Shown here: positions 1 through 6,996 of the stretch, piece after piece
Layout: each line of letters begins with the position of its first letter
Numbering within the stretch: position 1 is the stretch's first letter
From: Candidatus Woesearchaeota archaeon
GTDB lineage: Archaea; Nanobdellota; Nanobdellia; Woesearchaeales; JACPBV01
NCBI GenBank assembly: GCA_019322475.1
Contig: JAHWIN010000028.1
Span: 1 to 21,600, forward strand
Direction of reading: 5' to 3'
DNA length: 21,600 bases
Made by a program: the position numbers and the translations under genes
The notes under the pieces: model-generated
The model's database searches: none
What the model saw: the letters and a program-made list of their open reading frames with translations, nothing else
Told to the model about the DNA's origin: nothing

Positions 1-560
1 CCAATCTTCCCGATCAGCCCGCAGACCTTTTCCATAGTCCCCCTCACAGTCCCCTTCCCGAACTCATCATCCTCAAAAGGGCATGCCACAGTTCCTCCGA
101 AATGGCTGTTGTCCCCGACAACTATCATGCCGTGGACATGCATCCAGCTGTGTATCGCCTGTATCGTAAGCTCCTGGCCTCCGTTTCTTGACCCTCCTAA
201 AGCTATGGCAGCCCCTATCTTGTCCTTTAGCTTGAAGCCGTCCCTCCTCAGGACCAATGTCCTGTCAAACAGTGCCTTAAGCTGCGATGATAATGACCCA
301 AAATAGACAGGGCTTGCTATGATGATGGCATCCGCCTCAACTAATTTTGGCCTTATCTCTTCCATAACGTCCTTTATCGAGCACTTTCCCTTGTCATCCT
401 TGCAGGTGTTGCATACTATGCACCCCTTTACCTCATTTTCCGCAAGGCTTATGATCTCTGTCTCTATTCCTTTCTCTTTTGCTATCTCTAGGGCATATCT
501 TATAGCCTTTTCATTATTTCCTCCCTTTACAGGGCTTCCTGAAATTCCCAAGACCTTCAT
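1..560 (-). CDS. Iron-sulfur flavoprotein (flavodoxin/NADPH-dependent FMN reductase family), 3' end cut by window
   Basis: The minus-strand frame opens with MKVLGISGSPVKGGNNEKA, the FMN-phosphate-binding start of the flavodoxin-like NAD(P)H:FMN reductase fold, and stays open to the window edge (186 codons seen). Residues 47-60 hold a compact cysteine motif, C-x2-C-x2-C-x6-C (C47, C50, C53, C60). This is the 4Fe-4S signature of the iron-sulfur flavoproteins (Isf) known from methanogens and other anaerobes, which move electrons between ferredoxin-like donors and small acceptors. The SPVYFGS segment near residue 84 is the second flavin-contact loop of the fold. The ATG overlaps the stop of the upstream kinase gene (ATGA, 557-560), so the two are probably co-transcribed and translationally coupled. 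The physiological electron acceptor cannot be read from the sequence. Family confidence is high; the C-terminus is missing. Confidence 0.85.
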   Translation of the reverse strand, partial: MKVLGISGSPVKGGNNEKAIRYALEIAKEKGIETEIISLAENEVKGCIVCNTCKDDKGKCSIKDVMEEIRPKLVEADAIIIASPVYFGSLSSQLKALFDRTLVLRRDGFKLKDKIGAAIALGGSRNGGQELTIQAIHSWMHVHGMIVVGDNSHFGGTVACPFEDDEFGKGTVRGTMEKVCGLIGKI

Positions 561-1546
561 CTTAGCTCCCTCCTTTCTACCTTTGCCGGGTTTTTCTTTA
601 GCTCATCCAGCGCCTCTTTGTATCTTAAAAGCCTGTTTTTGGCCCCGTGATACCTTATCACTGACTCAGCATTTGCATTTGCCAGCTTAAGCGCAAATTC
701 TATATCCCCTTTCTTCATCATGCCCGAAAGGAATGTAGATGCAAAAGCATCCCCTGCCCCTGTCGTCTCCACAACCTTGGCCTTCCTGGGCCTCAATACA
801 TAAGCATATCTTCCGTCATAAGCATATGCCTCTTTGCTTCCGTCCGTTATGACAACTATATCTGTAAGCTTGTGCAGTGTTTTAAGCATATCCTCCACAC
901 CTTTCTTTTTGGTCATAAGCCCTGCCTCTTCCCTGTTAAGCACGAATATGCCTGCCCTTTTCAGTATATCTTTTGAATAGCTTATCCCTTTTTCTGCAAG
1001 GTACTGGCTGGCATTGAAAGCTATCTTTATCTTTTTCTTTTCAGCGATCTTAGCCAGCTTCTTAAGGGTCTTGAAAGACTCGCCCATCATAGTGGAAAAA
1101 TAAAACCATTTTGCATCTATCTTCCTGATGTTCAGCTCATCTATCTTCAGGTCATTATTGGACCCCTTGAACGCAAGTATAGTCCTGTCATGCTTCTTGC
1201 TGTCTAATATTATAGAATAGCCTGTCCTTCCTTTCTTGTCGCTGGCCATCAGCGAGGTGTCTATCCCTTCCCTTTCAAGGTGTTTCCTCACCTTTTCAGC
1301 GTTAGAGCCTTGTCCTGTCTTGGAGATGCACGCAACCTTATGCCCAAGCCTGGACAATGCTACAGCCGTATTTGTCGCCCCGCCCCCTGTAGTGAACTCC
1401 AGCTCATCCACAAGGATCTTAGCTCCTGTAGGATATGCAAGAAATTCCCTTTCTCCGTATTTTCCTTTTACTTTTATAAGCTCAGAAAATCTGGTCTTGG
1501 CAAAGACATCAACAGTAGATGATCCGACAGTTATTATATCATACAT
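557..1546 (-). CDS. PfkB/ribokinase-family carbohydrate or nucleoside kinase
   Basis: This 329-residue protein has the two hallmarks of the family: an N-terminal substrate-binding glycine motif (TTGGGATNTAVAL, about residues 52-64) and the C-terminal ATP/anion-hole signature TTGAGDAFAS, with catalytic Asp266. The family phosphorylates a sugar or nucleoside hydroxyl with ATP. The substrate (ribose, fructose, nucleoside or another sugar) cannot be assigned. The first ATG is supported by a TATA box at 1569-1576, about 27 bases upstream, which predicts a leaderless transcript. The stop codon overlaps the start of the iron-sulfur flavoprotein gene by ATGA. No truncation or missing catalytic residue is seen. 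Length is normal to slightly long for the family; the C-terminal tail of about 20 residues is basic and probably flexible. Confidence 0.88.
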   Translation of the reverse strand: MYDIITVGSSTVDVFAKTRFSELIKVKGKYGEREFLAYPTGAKILVDELEFTTGGGATNTAVALSRLGHKVACISKTGQGSNAEKVRKHLEREGIDTSLMASDKKGRTGYSIILDSKKHDRTILAFKGSNNDLKIDELNIRKIDAKWFYFSTMMGESFKTLKKLAKIAEKKKIKIAFNASQYLAEKGISYSKDILKRAGIFVLNREEAGLMTKKKGVEDMLKTLHKLTDIVVITDGSKEAYAYDGRYAYVLRPRKAKVVETTGAGDAFASTFLSGMMKKGDIEFALKLANANAESVIRYHGAKNRLLRYKEALDELKKNPAKVERRELR

Positions 1547-1568
1547 GCCCCTTGCACAGATAAGATAC

Positions 1569-1576
1569 TATATAAA
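1569..1576 (-). promoter_or_regulatory. TATA box of the PfkB-kinase gene (leaderless)
   Basis: On the minus strand the box reads TTTATATA. Its centre lies about 27 bases before the ATG at 1546, the spacing of archaeal TATA to transcription start, so transcription should begin at or within a base or two of the start codon. No Shine-Dalgarno sequence lies between them, consistent with leaderless translation. Confidence 0.6.
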
Positions 1577-1700
1577 ATTAACTGTCATTATCCTGAAGCC
1601 GGCCTATAGCAGATAGTCATTATAATATAGCTGCCTAAACTATAGATGATGCATCTCCCAGAATTTAGGATACCTTCCTGCCTGCTCTCATCATTTCAAT

Positions 1701-2579
1701 CTATAGTATCCCCATGCCATCTAGCTCTTTCTTCAGCTTTTCCCTGTTCTCCGGCATAAGCTCGCACATGGGCAGCCTGTAGGCCTCCCTGCACATCCCT
1801 TTCATAGCCAAAGCTGCCTTTATAGGTATGGGGTTTGTCTCTATAAACTCGATGCTGAACAGGCTCTTCAGCCCATCATTCAGCCTTTCAGCCTCTTCAA
1901 GATTTCCTTCTAAAGCTGCCTTTATCATCTTTGACATCCTGTCAGGAACAAGATTTGAAGCTACAGATATCACGCCGTCACCCCCCATCTTTATCAGCTC
2001 AAGCGCAATGTTGTCATCCCCGCTTAGCACAGAGAAACCATCAGGCCTCTGCCCTATAACATCCTTTATCTGCTCCAGGTCTCCGGATGCCTCCTTTACC
2101 GCAGTTATGTTCGGGCAGTCCTTTGCAAGCCTCATCAATGTAGCTGTCTCGACATTCACCGCTGTCCTTCCCTTTATGTTATACACCACTATTGGTATCT
2201 TTACAGCCTGGGCAACAGCCCTGAAGTGCCTGTACAGCCCCTCCTGTGTCGGCTTATTGTAATAAGGGTTCACTACAAGGCATGCATCTGCGCCTGCCTC
2301 CTCCGCATGTTTTGTAAGCCTTATGGCCTCTGCCGTAGAGTTGGACCCCGTCCCTGCGATAACAGGAACCCTCTTGTTTACATGCTGGACAGTAAGCTCG
2401 ATGACCCTGTCATGCTCCTCATGGCTCAGTGTAGGGGACTCCCCTGTAGTTCCGCACGGCACTATCCCCGAAACGCCGTTCTCTATGTTGAAATCTATCA
2501 GTCTCCTTAAGCAATCCTCATCAAGGCTTCCGTCTTCCTTGAAAGGGGTTATTATAGCTGTAAATACTCCTTTGAACAT
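1701..2579 (-). CDS. dapA: 4-hydroxy-tetrahydrodipicolinate synthase
   Basis: DapA condenses pyruvate with aspartate semialdehyde, the first committed step to diaminopimelate and lysine. The 292-residue protein has the expected TIM-barrel landmarks: GTTGESPTL (residues 43-51, with the two active-site threonines), YYNKPTQEGLYRHF (106-119), Tyr133 in VVYNIKGRT, and the Schiff-base lysine K162 in AVKEASGD. Length is standard. The loop after Tyr133 reads NIKGRT where most DapA proteins have NVPGRT; this is a minor variation. The ATG is preceded by a strong Shine-Dalgarno sequence (GGAGGA), and only 10 bases separate it from the dapB stop, so dapB-dapA form one operon. Other N-acetylneuraminate-lyase superfamily members are possible in principle, but the adjacent dapB makes DapA by far the best call. 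Confidence 0.96.
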   Translation of the reverse strand: MFKGVFTAIITPFKEDGSLDEDCLRRLIDFNIENGVSGIVPCGTTGESPTLSHEEHDRVIELTVQHVNKRVPVIAGTGSNSTAEAIRLTKHAEEAGADACLVVNPYYNKPTQEGLYRHFRAVAQAVKIPIVVYNIKGRTAVNVETATLMRLAKDCPNITAVKEASGDLEQIKDVIGQRPDGFSVLSGDDNIALELIKMGGDGVISVASNLVPDRMSKMIKAALEGNLEEAERLNDGLKSLFSIEFIETNPIPIKAALAMKGMCREAYRLPMCELMPENREKLKKELDGMGIL

Positions 2580-2589
2580 TTTTTCCTCC

Positions 2590-3297
2590 TCAATCCTTGA
2601 TCATGCCGTCCATCATGTCCTCTATCGAATAAAGGCCTTTCTTTCCGCATATCCATTCGGCTGCTATCACTGACCCCAGCGCAAACCCTTCCCTGCTTTT
2701 CGATTCATGCTCCAGTCTGATAACATCCTCTCCAGATTCAAATCTCACTATATGCGTGCCGGGAACCTCTCCCTCTCTCCTGCTCTTTATGTCCATACCT
2801 TCTGCCCTGCCCATCTTCGCCTTTATTATCTCAGCTATCTTTTTTGCAGTTCCTGAAGGGGCATCCTTCTTATGTATGTGATGTATCTCCTCAACATCAA
2901 CATCATATCCCTCAAGCTTGTCCATCATCCCTGAGATATAGCTTATTGCCCTGAAAAATACGTTTACGCCTATGGAAAAGTTAGGGGAGTATATCATGCC
3001 CACCCCGTTTTCATCTATGATCTTCTTAACATCATCCATCCTGCCATGCCATCCTGTCGTCCCCACTACAATATTTTTTTTCAGCTCAGCTATCTTCTTT
3101 ATGTTTTCAAAAGCAACATCAGGAGCGGTAAACTCTATGCACACGTCCACATCCTTCAATGAATCCTCATCGATCTCCTTGTGTGTCGCTCCCTCTGATA
3201 CAGGGTCTATCTTTGCCTTTACGTTTATTCCCCTCTCTGTTGCTATCTTCTCTACGATCCTTCCCATCTTCCCGTATCCTACTATTGCGATGTTCAT
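2590..3297 (-). CDS. dapB: 4-hydroxy-tetrahydrodipicolinate reductase
   Basis: DapB reduces the product of DapA with NAD(P)H. At 235 residues it is at the short end of the family. It begins with the nucleotide-binding loop GYGKMGRIV (residues 7-15). It carries the family signature EIHHIHKKDAPSGTA (137-151), containing the paired histidines H139/H140 and the proton donor K143. VVGTTGW (77-83) is also characteristic. The gene is first in the dapB-dapA operon. A TTTAAATAA box at 3345-3353 lies about 50 bases upstream, giving a short leader, with a GAGGG-like ribosome-binding sequence about 10 bases before the ATG. A gene for an ACT-domain protein diverges from the same intergenic region. Function is secure from motifs and neighbour. 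Confidence 0.96.
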   Translation of the reverse strand: MNIAIVGYGKMGRIVEKIATERGINVKAKIDPVSEGATHKEIDEDSLKDVDVCIEFTAPDVAFENIKKIAELKKNIVVGTTGWHGRMDDVKKIIDENGVGMIYSPNFSIGVNVFFRAISYISGMMDKLEGYDVDVEEIHHIHKKDAPSGTAKKIAEIIKAKMGRAEGMDIKSRREGEVPGTHIVRFESGEDVIRLEHESKSREGFALGSVIAAEWICGKKGLYSIEDMMDGMIKD

Positions 3298-3344
3298 GGT
3301 ATTTTAGCCCTCTGTCAAAACTACAAAACCGATAAGTTTATAAG

Positions 3345-3353
3345 TTATTTAAA
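3345..3353. promoter_or_regulatory. Shared divergent promoter between dapB and the ACT-domain gene
   Basis: The 94-base divergent gap holds one AT-rich core, TTATTTAAA. It reads as a plausible TATA box on both strands: toward dapB (predicted start near 3323, leader about 26 bases) and toward the ACT gene (predicted start near 3375, leader about 17 bases). A second TATA-like string, TTTATAAG at 3338-3345, could serve the plus strand. Overlapping promoters of this kind allow one regulator to affect both genes. Confidence 0.4.
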
Positions 3354-3391
3354 CGTTCTGTTACCATTATAACACTTTGTAATAAAACAAG

Positions 3392-4045
3392 ATGGCAACC
3401 ATATCGCACCTGATAAAGAAGATAGTAAGCTCAAGGCCCATGCTGCATGATGCTGTAGGCCAGGGCATAATAAGCTATGGGAACCTCGCAGAGCAGCTCA
3501 TGCCCGAGATAGAGGACGAGCTTGACAGGAAGGTAAAGCATTCTGCCGTTGTCATGGCATTGAGAAGGTACGCAGAAACTATACAGAAGACCCAGCGGCC
3601 AAGCTTCGACTACAACTCAGAGATAATCATGAAGACAAGCCTTTGCGACATATCTGTAAGGAAATCCCCTTCCCTGTTCGGCAAGCTGAAAAGGATATAC
3701 TCCCTGGTGGATTACGAGAAAGGAGACGCCCTTAACATCATCCACGGAAACTATGAGGTAAGCATAATCTCCAACATGAGATACCTGGAAAAGATAAAGA
3801 AGGAACTCAAAGGGGAGAAGATCCTCAACATAGAGAAAGACCTAGTATCCTTGTCATTGGGCTTTTCAGAGGATTTTTTGCATACCCCCGGCATAATCTC
3901 TACGGCAGCAAGGAAGCTGAACTGGGACAACGTAAACATCTATGAGCTTGTCTCCACTCTGACAGAGCTTACGTTCATAGTCTCGAAGAAAGACTCTGCA
4001 AGAGGCTATAATGCTTTGCAGAGGATGGTTTCTGAAAGCGGCTAA
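3392..4045 (+). CDS. ACT-domain protein, putative amino-acid-responsive regulator
   Basis: This 217-residue protein is not one I can name. Its C-terminal 70 residues (about 148-215) have the shape of an ACT ligand-binding domain of the aspartokinase kind: a beta strand (LVSLSLGFS), a loop followed by a helix (HTPGIISTAARKL), strands around VNIYELVSTLTELTFIVSK, and a closing helix (SARGYNALQRMV). The N-terminal part (about 1-65) is helical with an ISYGNLAEQL...VKHSAVVMALRRYAE segment resembling a small DNA-binding helix-turn-helix fold. That part is inference only. No kinase domain is present. It diverges from dapBA and lies next to glutamate dehydrogenase, so an amino-acid-sensing role (lysine or another aspartate-family product) is a reasonable hypothesis. 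The gene is intact and codon use matches its neighbours. Confidence 0.6.
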   Translation: MATISHLIKKIVSSRPMLHDAVGQGIISYGNLAEQLMPEIEDELDRKVKHSAVVMALRRYAETIQKTQRPSFDYNSEIIMKTSLCDISVRKSPSLFGKLKRIYSLVDYEKGDALNIIHGNYEVSIISNMRYLEKIKKELKGEKILNIEKDLVSLSLGFSEDFLHTPGIISTAARKLNWDNVNIYELVSTLTELTFIVSKKDSARGYNALQRMVSESG

Positions 4046-4114
4046 GCTTATTCCCTAGACCTTCTACAACCTGATTGTAGGAAATTTTGGCTTTGTCATC
4101 TCTGATTATACAAA

Positions 4115-4130
4115 TTAAAAAAAGAAAAAA
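4115..4130 (-). terminator. Oligo-T terminator downstream of gdhA
   Basis: Reading on the minus strand past the gdhA stop, the sequence runs into two T tracts (TTTTTT, then TTTTTTT) about 25-40 bases after the stop. Archaeal RNA polymerase terminates at such oligo-T tracts without needing a hairpin. A weak inverted repeat (CTACAA...TTGTAG, 4064-4080) lies beyond, after the convergent ACT gene. Confidence 0.45.
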
Positions 4131-4153
4131 TAGGTCTATTCTTGATCAGCTTA

Positions 4154-5440
4154 TCAGAACACTTTTTTCCAGCAGTCGCAGTGGTTCTCGTCAAGCTCGC
4201 TTTTGGCTTTCTTGGAGATCCTTGAAAGGGACAGCATGTAAGCAGCTAATCTTGTCCTTACATCCTTCTCTTTTGCCATCTTGATGACCAGGGACGTATT
4301 TTCATCCATTATCTTCTTGAGCTTCTCATCGACATCCTCTTTGCTCCAGTGCTCTCCTGTCATGTTCTGCTTCCACTCAAAATAAGATACAGTAACACCG
4401 CCTGCATTGGCAAGTACATCAGGTATCGTGACTATTCCCTTCTTGTAAAGGACCTTGTCAGCTTCTGCAGTTACAGGCCCGTTCGCCAGCTCAAGCACCA
4501 TCTTTGCCTTTATCCTTTCAACATTCTCCATCCTTATCACGTTCTCAAGCGCAGCAGGCACCAGTATGTCGCATTCCATCTCAAGTATGTTTTCGTTGGT
4601 GGTGTTTGTAGCTCCGCCGAATTCAGCTACGCACCCGTTCTTTTTCTTGTGCTCTATAAGCTCAGGAATATCCAGGCCCGACTCATTGACAACAGCCCCT
4701 TTTGAGTCTGAAACAGCGATGACCTTTGCCCCTTCCTCATATGCAAGCCTTGCAAATACCGATCCGGCATTCCCAAATCCCTGAACTACAACCTTCTTGT
4801 CTTTCAGGGCGTCTATGCCGTCAACATAATTCTGCCTTACTACCTCCTTCAATACAAGAAGCCCGCCCTTTGCAGTTGCTTCTTTCCTTCCCTCTGAGCC
4901 CCCCATGTCAAGAGGCTTCCCTGTCACAACGCCCAGCTCTTTTCTTCCTGAGCACTTGCTGTACTCATCAACTATCCACCCCATTATCTCTGCATTTGTA
5001 TAGACGTCAGGGGCAGGTATGTCTATCTCCGGCCCTATCATAGGGGATATCCTCCTTGTGAACGCCCTTGTCATACTTTCAAGCTCTGCAGCTGACATGT
5101 CTCTTGGGTTGCATATGACGCCACCTTTTCCCCCGCCCATGGGTATATTGACAAGCGCGCATTTTATTGTCATCCAGGTAGCTAAAGCCCTTACCTCATC
5201 AAGGTTGACATCCCAATGGTACCTTATGCCGCCCTTGAAAGGGCCCATCATGTGGTTGTGCTGTATCCTGAATCCTGTGAATATCTTTATGGATCCGTCA
5301 TCCATCTCTACAGGAAACGTTACCTTAAGCTCCTTATGTGTTGTCAGAAGAAATTCCTTTAACCAAACGTCCAGATCAACCTTGCCTGCTGCTTCACTGA
5401 TAAGCTCTTTTGCATTTTCATATGGGTTTGTTTGTGTCAT
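4154..5440 (-). CDS. gdhA: Glutamate dehydrogenase (Glu/Leu/Phe/Val dehydrogenase family)
   Basis: The enzyme interconverts glutamate and 2-oxoglutarate plus ammonia using NAD(P). Numbering from the in-frame ATG at 5455, the substrate-binding loop GPFKGGIRYH lies at 71-80, the catalytic loop PMGGGKGG contains K110, and the general-acid aspartate D150 follows in IPAPDVYTN. The Rossmann domain begins at VVVQGFGNAGS, and NAGGVTVSYFEW is near the C-terminus. I chose the second ATG (5440, 428 residues) for two reasons. A TATA box at 5464-5472 would put transcription start at about 5442, downstream of the first ATG. The resulting N-terminus (MTQTNPYE) also lines up with that of Pyrococcus GDH as I remember it. 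The longer form adds five residues. Length and motifs are normal for hexameric archaeal GDH. It lies between amino-acid genes. Confidence 0.95.
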   Translation of the reverse strand: MTQTNPYENAKELISEAAGKVDLDVWLKEFLLTTHKELKVTFPVEMDDGSIKIFTGFRIQHNHMMGPFKGGIRYHWDVNLDEVRALATWMTIKCALVNIPMGGGKGGVICNPRDMSAAELESMTRAFTRRISPMIGPEIDIPAPDVYTNAEIMGWIVDEYSKCSGRKELGVVTGKPLDMGGSEGRKEATAKGGLLVLKEVVRQNYVDGIDALKDKKVVVQGFGNAGSVFARLAYEEGAKVIAVSDSKGAVVNESGLDIPELIEHKKKNGCVAEFGGATNTTNENILEMECDILVPAALENVIRMENVERIKAKMVLELANGPVTAEADKVLYKKGIVTIPDVLANAGGVTVSYFEWKQNMTGEHWSKEDVDEKLKKIMDENTSLVIKMAKEKDVRTRLAAYMLSLSRISKKAKSELDENHCDCWKKVF

Positions 5441-5463
5441 TTGAGGTGGAGTCATAAGGTAGT

Positions 5464-5472
5464 ATAAAAATT
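5464..5472 (-). promoter_or_regulatory. TATA box deciding the gdhA start
   Basis: The minus strand reads ATTTTTATA, centred about 28 bases before the ATG at 5440 and only about 13 before the ATG at 5455. If this is the promoter, the transcript begins almost exactly at 5440. A second AT-rich string (AAAAATATATG, around 5487-5497) could give an 11-base leader to the longer form, so the choice is not closed. Confidence 0.4.
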
Positions 5473-5560
5473 TAGCGGTGGTTTTTCATATATTTTTCTG
5501 CAAAAAACCAAAACCAAAAACTAATTAAATAAAAACATAACAAAACTATTTAGAAACCAT

Positions 5561-6349
5561 ATGAACAAAAAAACACACGATCTCCTAAAAGCCCTTACAG
5601 GAAAAAGCCATATAAGATTAGTCTCAAGAGGCAACAAGGCAATCCTCTACGCATTAAGGATAGCTAAGAAGCTTGGAAAGGCAAAAGTATCTATCCAGGA
5701 CCAGGGAGGCTGGATAACATACAAGCAGTTTCCATCAAAGCTCAGGATGGATATTATAGAACTGAAGACCGACTATGGCATAATACCCCTCAAAACCCTT
5801 CAAGCTCTAAGCAAGGATTCTGTCCTTTTGGTAAACTCTTTTCCGGGCTATTTTGCAGAGCAGGACATGAAGCCCATATCTGATATATGCAGAAAAAAGA
5901 ACTGCCTCCTTATCAATGACATATCCGGCTCTATAGGAACAAAGCAGGCAAGGTATGGAGATATTGTAGTATGCTCTTTTGGAAAAGGAAAGCCTGTAGA
6001 TTACGGAACAGGAGGATTCATAGCTGCAGAAAAAGAAGAGCTGCTCCAGCTTACAGCCATCAAAGAGCATGATCTTGGAGGCAGACTTTATGAAAAGCTG
6101 CTCAACCTGGAAAAAAGGCTGTCCATGCTGAAAAAAACAGCCGAAAAGATAAAAAAAGGCCTGCATGATATGGACATAATCCACAGGCCCATGCATGGCA
6201 TAAACGTGATAGTAAAGACTGACAGTGAAAAGGAAAAGAAAAGGATAGAAGATTACTGCAAAACCAATGGCTATGAATACATCCTCTGCCCAAGGTACAT
6301 AAGGGTCAGCTGCAATGCAGTAAGCATAGAGGTCAAAAGGCTGGGGTAA
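5561..6349 (+). CDS. Compact PLP-dependent fold-type-I protein (DegT/DnrJ/EryC1 aminotransferase-like)
   Basis: The 262-residue protein has the core of a fold-type-I PLP enzyme. LLINDISGSIG (116-126) supplies the aspartate (D120) that contacts the pyridine nitrogen, as in the D-x-A-x-x-x-G loop of DegT-family aminotransferases. GDIVVCSFGKGKPVDYGTGGFI (133-154) holds the Schiff-base lysine candidates K142 and K144 in the expected S-F-x-K...G-x-GG context. It is about 100 residues shorter than standard DegT enzymes, mainly in the C-terminal small domain, yet is uninterrupted, so it looks like a minimised family member and not a pseudogene. Substrate is unknown. A TATA-like ATTAAATA at 5524-5531 is about 33 bases before the ATG, giving a very short leader. 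It stands alone between gdhA (divergent) and an inverted-repeat element. Confidence 0.65.
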   Translation: MNKKTHDLLKALTGKSHIRLVSRGNKAILYALRIAKKLGKAKVSIQDQGGWITYKQFPSKLRMDIIELKTDYGIIPLKTLQALSKDSVLLVNSFPGYFAEQDMKPISDICRKKNCLLINDISGSIGTKQARYGDIVVCSFGKGKPVDYGTGGFIAAEKEELLQLTAIKEHDLGGRLYEKLLNLEKRLSMLKKTAEKIKKGLHDMDIIHRPMHGINVIVKTDSEKEKKRIEDYCKTNGYEYILCPRYIRVSCNAVSIEVKRLG

Positions 6350-6401
6350 GAAATAGCATAGGCAAAAGCTATCTGGAGAATAAACGGGGAAAAATAGATA
6401 A

Positions 6402-6528
6402 TTCAAACCGACGGCCATCCCCGACTGCTTTGAAACAAGGTTTCAAACCCCTCAAACAATGTTTGAGATAAAAGTCGGGGTATTTGCCGTCGGTTTGAAG
6501 TCTTGGAAATTTCTTGCGAAATTTCCAA
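6402..6528. repeat. Nested and tandem perfect inverted repeats (cloverleaf-like element)
   Basis: The 243-base gap between two plus-strand genes holds five uninterrupted palindromic stems. An outer 14-bp stem pairs TTCAAACCGACGGC (6402-6415) with its exact complement at 6486-6499. Inside it is an 8-bp stem, CCCCGACT (6419-6426) with 6473-6480. Inside that are two hairpins: TTTGAAAC-AAG-GTTTCAAA (6429-6447) and CTCAAAC-AAT-GTTTGAG (6451-6467). Just downstream is an 11-bp hairpin with arms 6503-6513 and 6518-6528 and loop TTGC. All stems pair perfectly. A TATA-like TTATAAAAA (6534-6542) for the next gene starts six bases after the last hairpin, so the element lies upstream of that promoter. It could be a small non-autonomous mobile element, a terminator, or a structured RNA. 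No coding frame is evident. Confidence 0.9.
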
Positions 6529-6592
6529 TAACATTATAAAAAAGCTAAAAACAATCTTTAAGACAAAGATGATTTGATATGAGGTGAAAAAA

Positions 6593-6994
6593 ATGCAGGT
6601 AAAAGAGCCGGAATCTATGGGAGAACTGATATATTTTACGAACAGGACATTGGAGGGGGGAAAAGGAAGTATAAGGGCATGGGTCTACAAGAAGCTTTGC
6701 CCAAAGTGCGGAAAGGCAAAGATGGGCAAGCCTGTGGAGAAAGGCAAGGTAAAGATAAGGGCCAATGAGTATGTCTGCCCTGAATGCGGATTCACAGAGG
6801 AAAAGAAGGAGCACGAAGAGTCATTGCAGCTGGAGGCAAAGTACACCTGCCCGTCATGCGGAAAGGAAGGCGAAAGCTCTGCACTGTATAAGAGAAAGAC
6901 CTTTATGGGCGTTCCCGCCTATGTTGTAGAATGCGGAAGCTGCGGATCAAAGATACCTTTGACAAAGAAGATGAAGGATGTGAAGAAGAAGTGA
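6593..6994 (+). CDS. Zinc-ribbon protein with four CxxC knuckles, unrecognised
   Basis: The protein has 133 residues with four cysteine pairs: CPKC (36-39), CPEC (62-65), CPSC (86-89) and CGSC (114-117). They are arranged as two tandem zinc ribbons, with a lysine-rich tail ending KKMKDVKKK. I do not recognise the family. Zinc ribbons of this sort usually bind nucleic acid or another protein in archaeal translation or RNA-modification factors. An upstream GTG (6584) is in frame, but the ATG at 6593 is preferred because GAGGTGA at 6581-6587 is a good Shine-Dalgarno sequence six bases before it. The stop is two bases ahead of the elp3 ATG, so it is the first gene of a probable zinc-ribbon/elp3/methyltransferase operon. 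A role with tRNA or with Elp3 is an inference from context only. Confidence 0.75.
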   Translation: MQVKEPESMGELIYFTNRTLEGGKGSIRAWVYKKLCPKCGKAKMGKPVEKGKVKIRANEYVCPECGFTEEKKEHEESLQLEAKYTCPSCGKEGESSALYKRKTFMGVPAYVVECGSCGSKIPLTKKMKDVKKK

Positions 6995-6996
6995 TC

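Noticed and set aside
1640..1700. C/D box RNA on the minus strand downstream of dapA (ATGATGA near 1687-1693)
   Set aside because: No D box at suitable spacing.
6931..6996. Longer Elp3 start
   Set aside because: It overlaps the zinc-ribbon gene; the ATG at 6997 follows that gene's stop by two bases.
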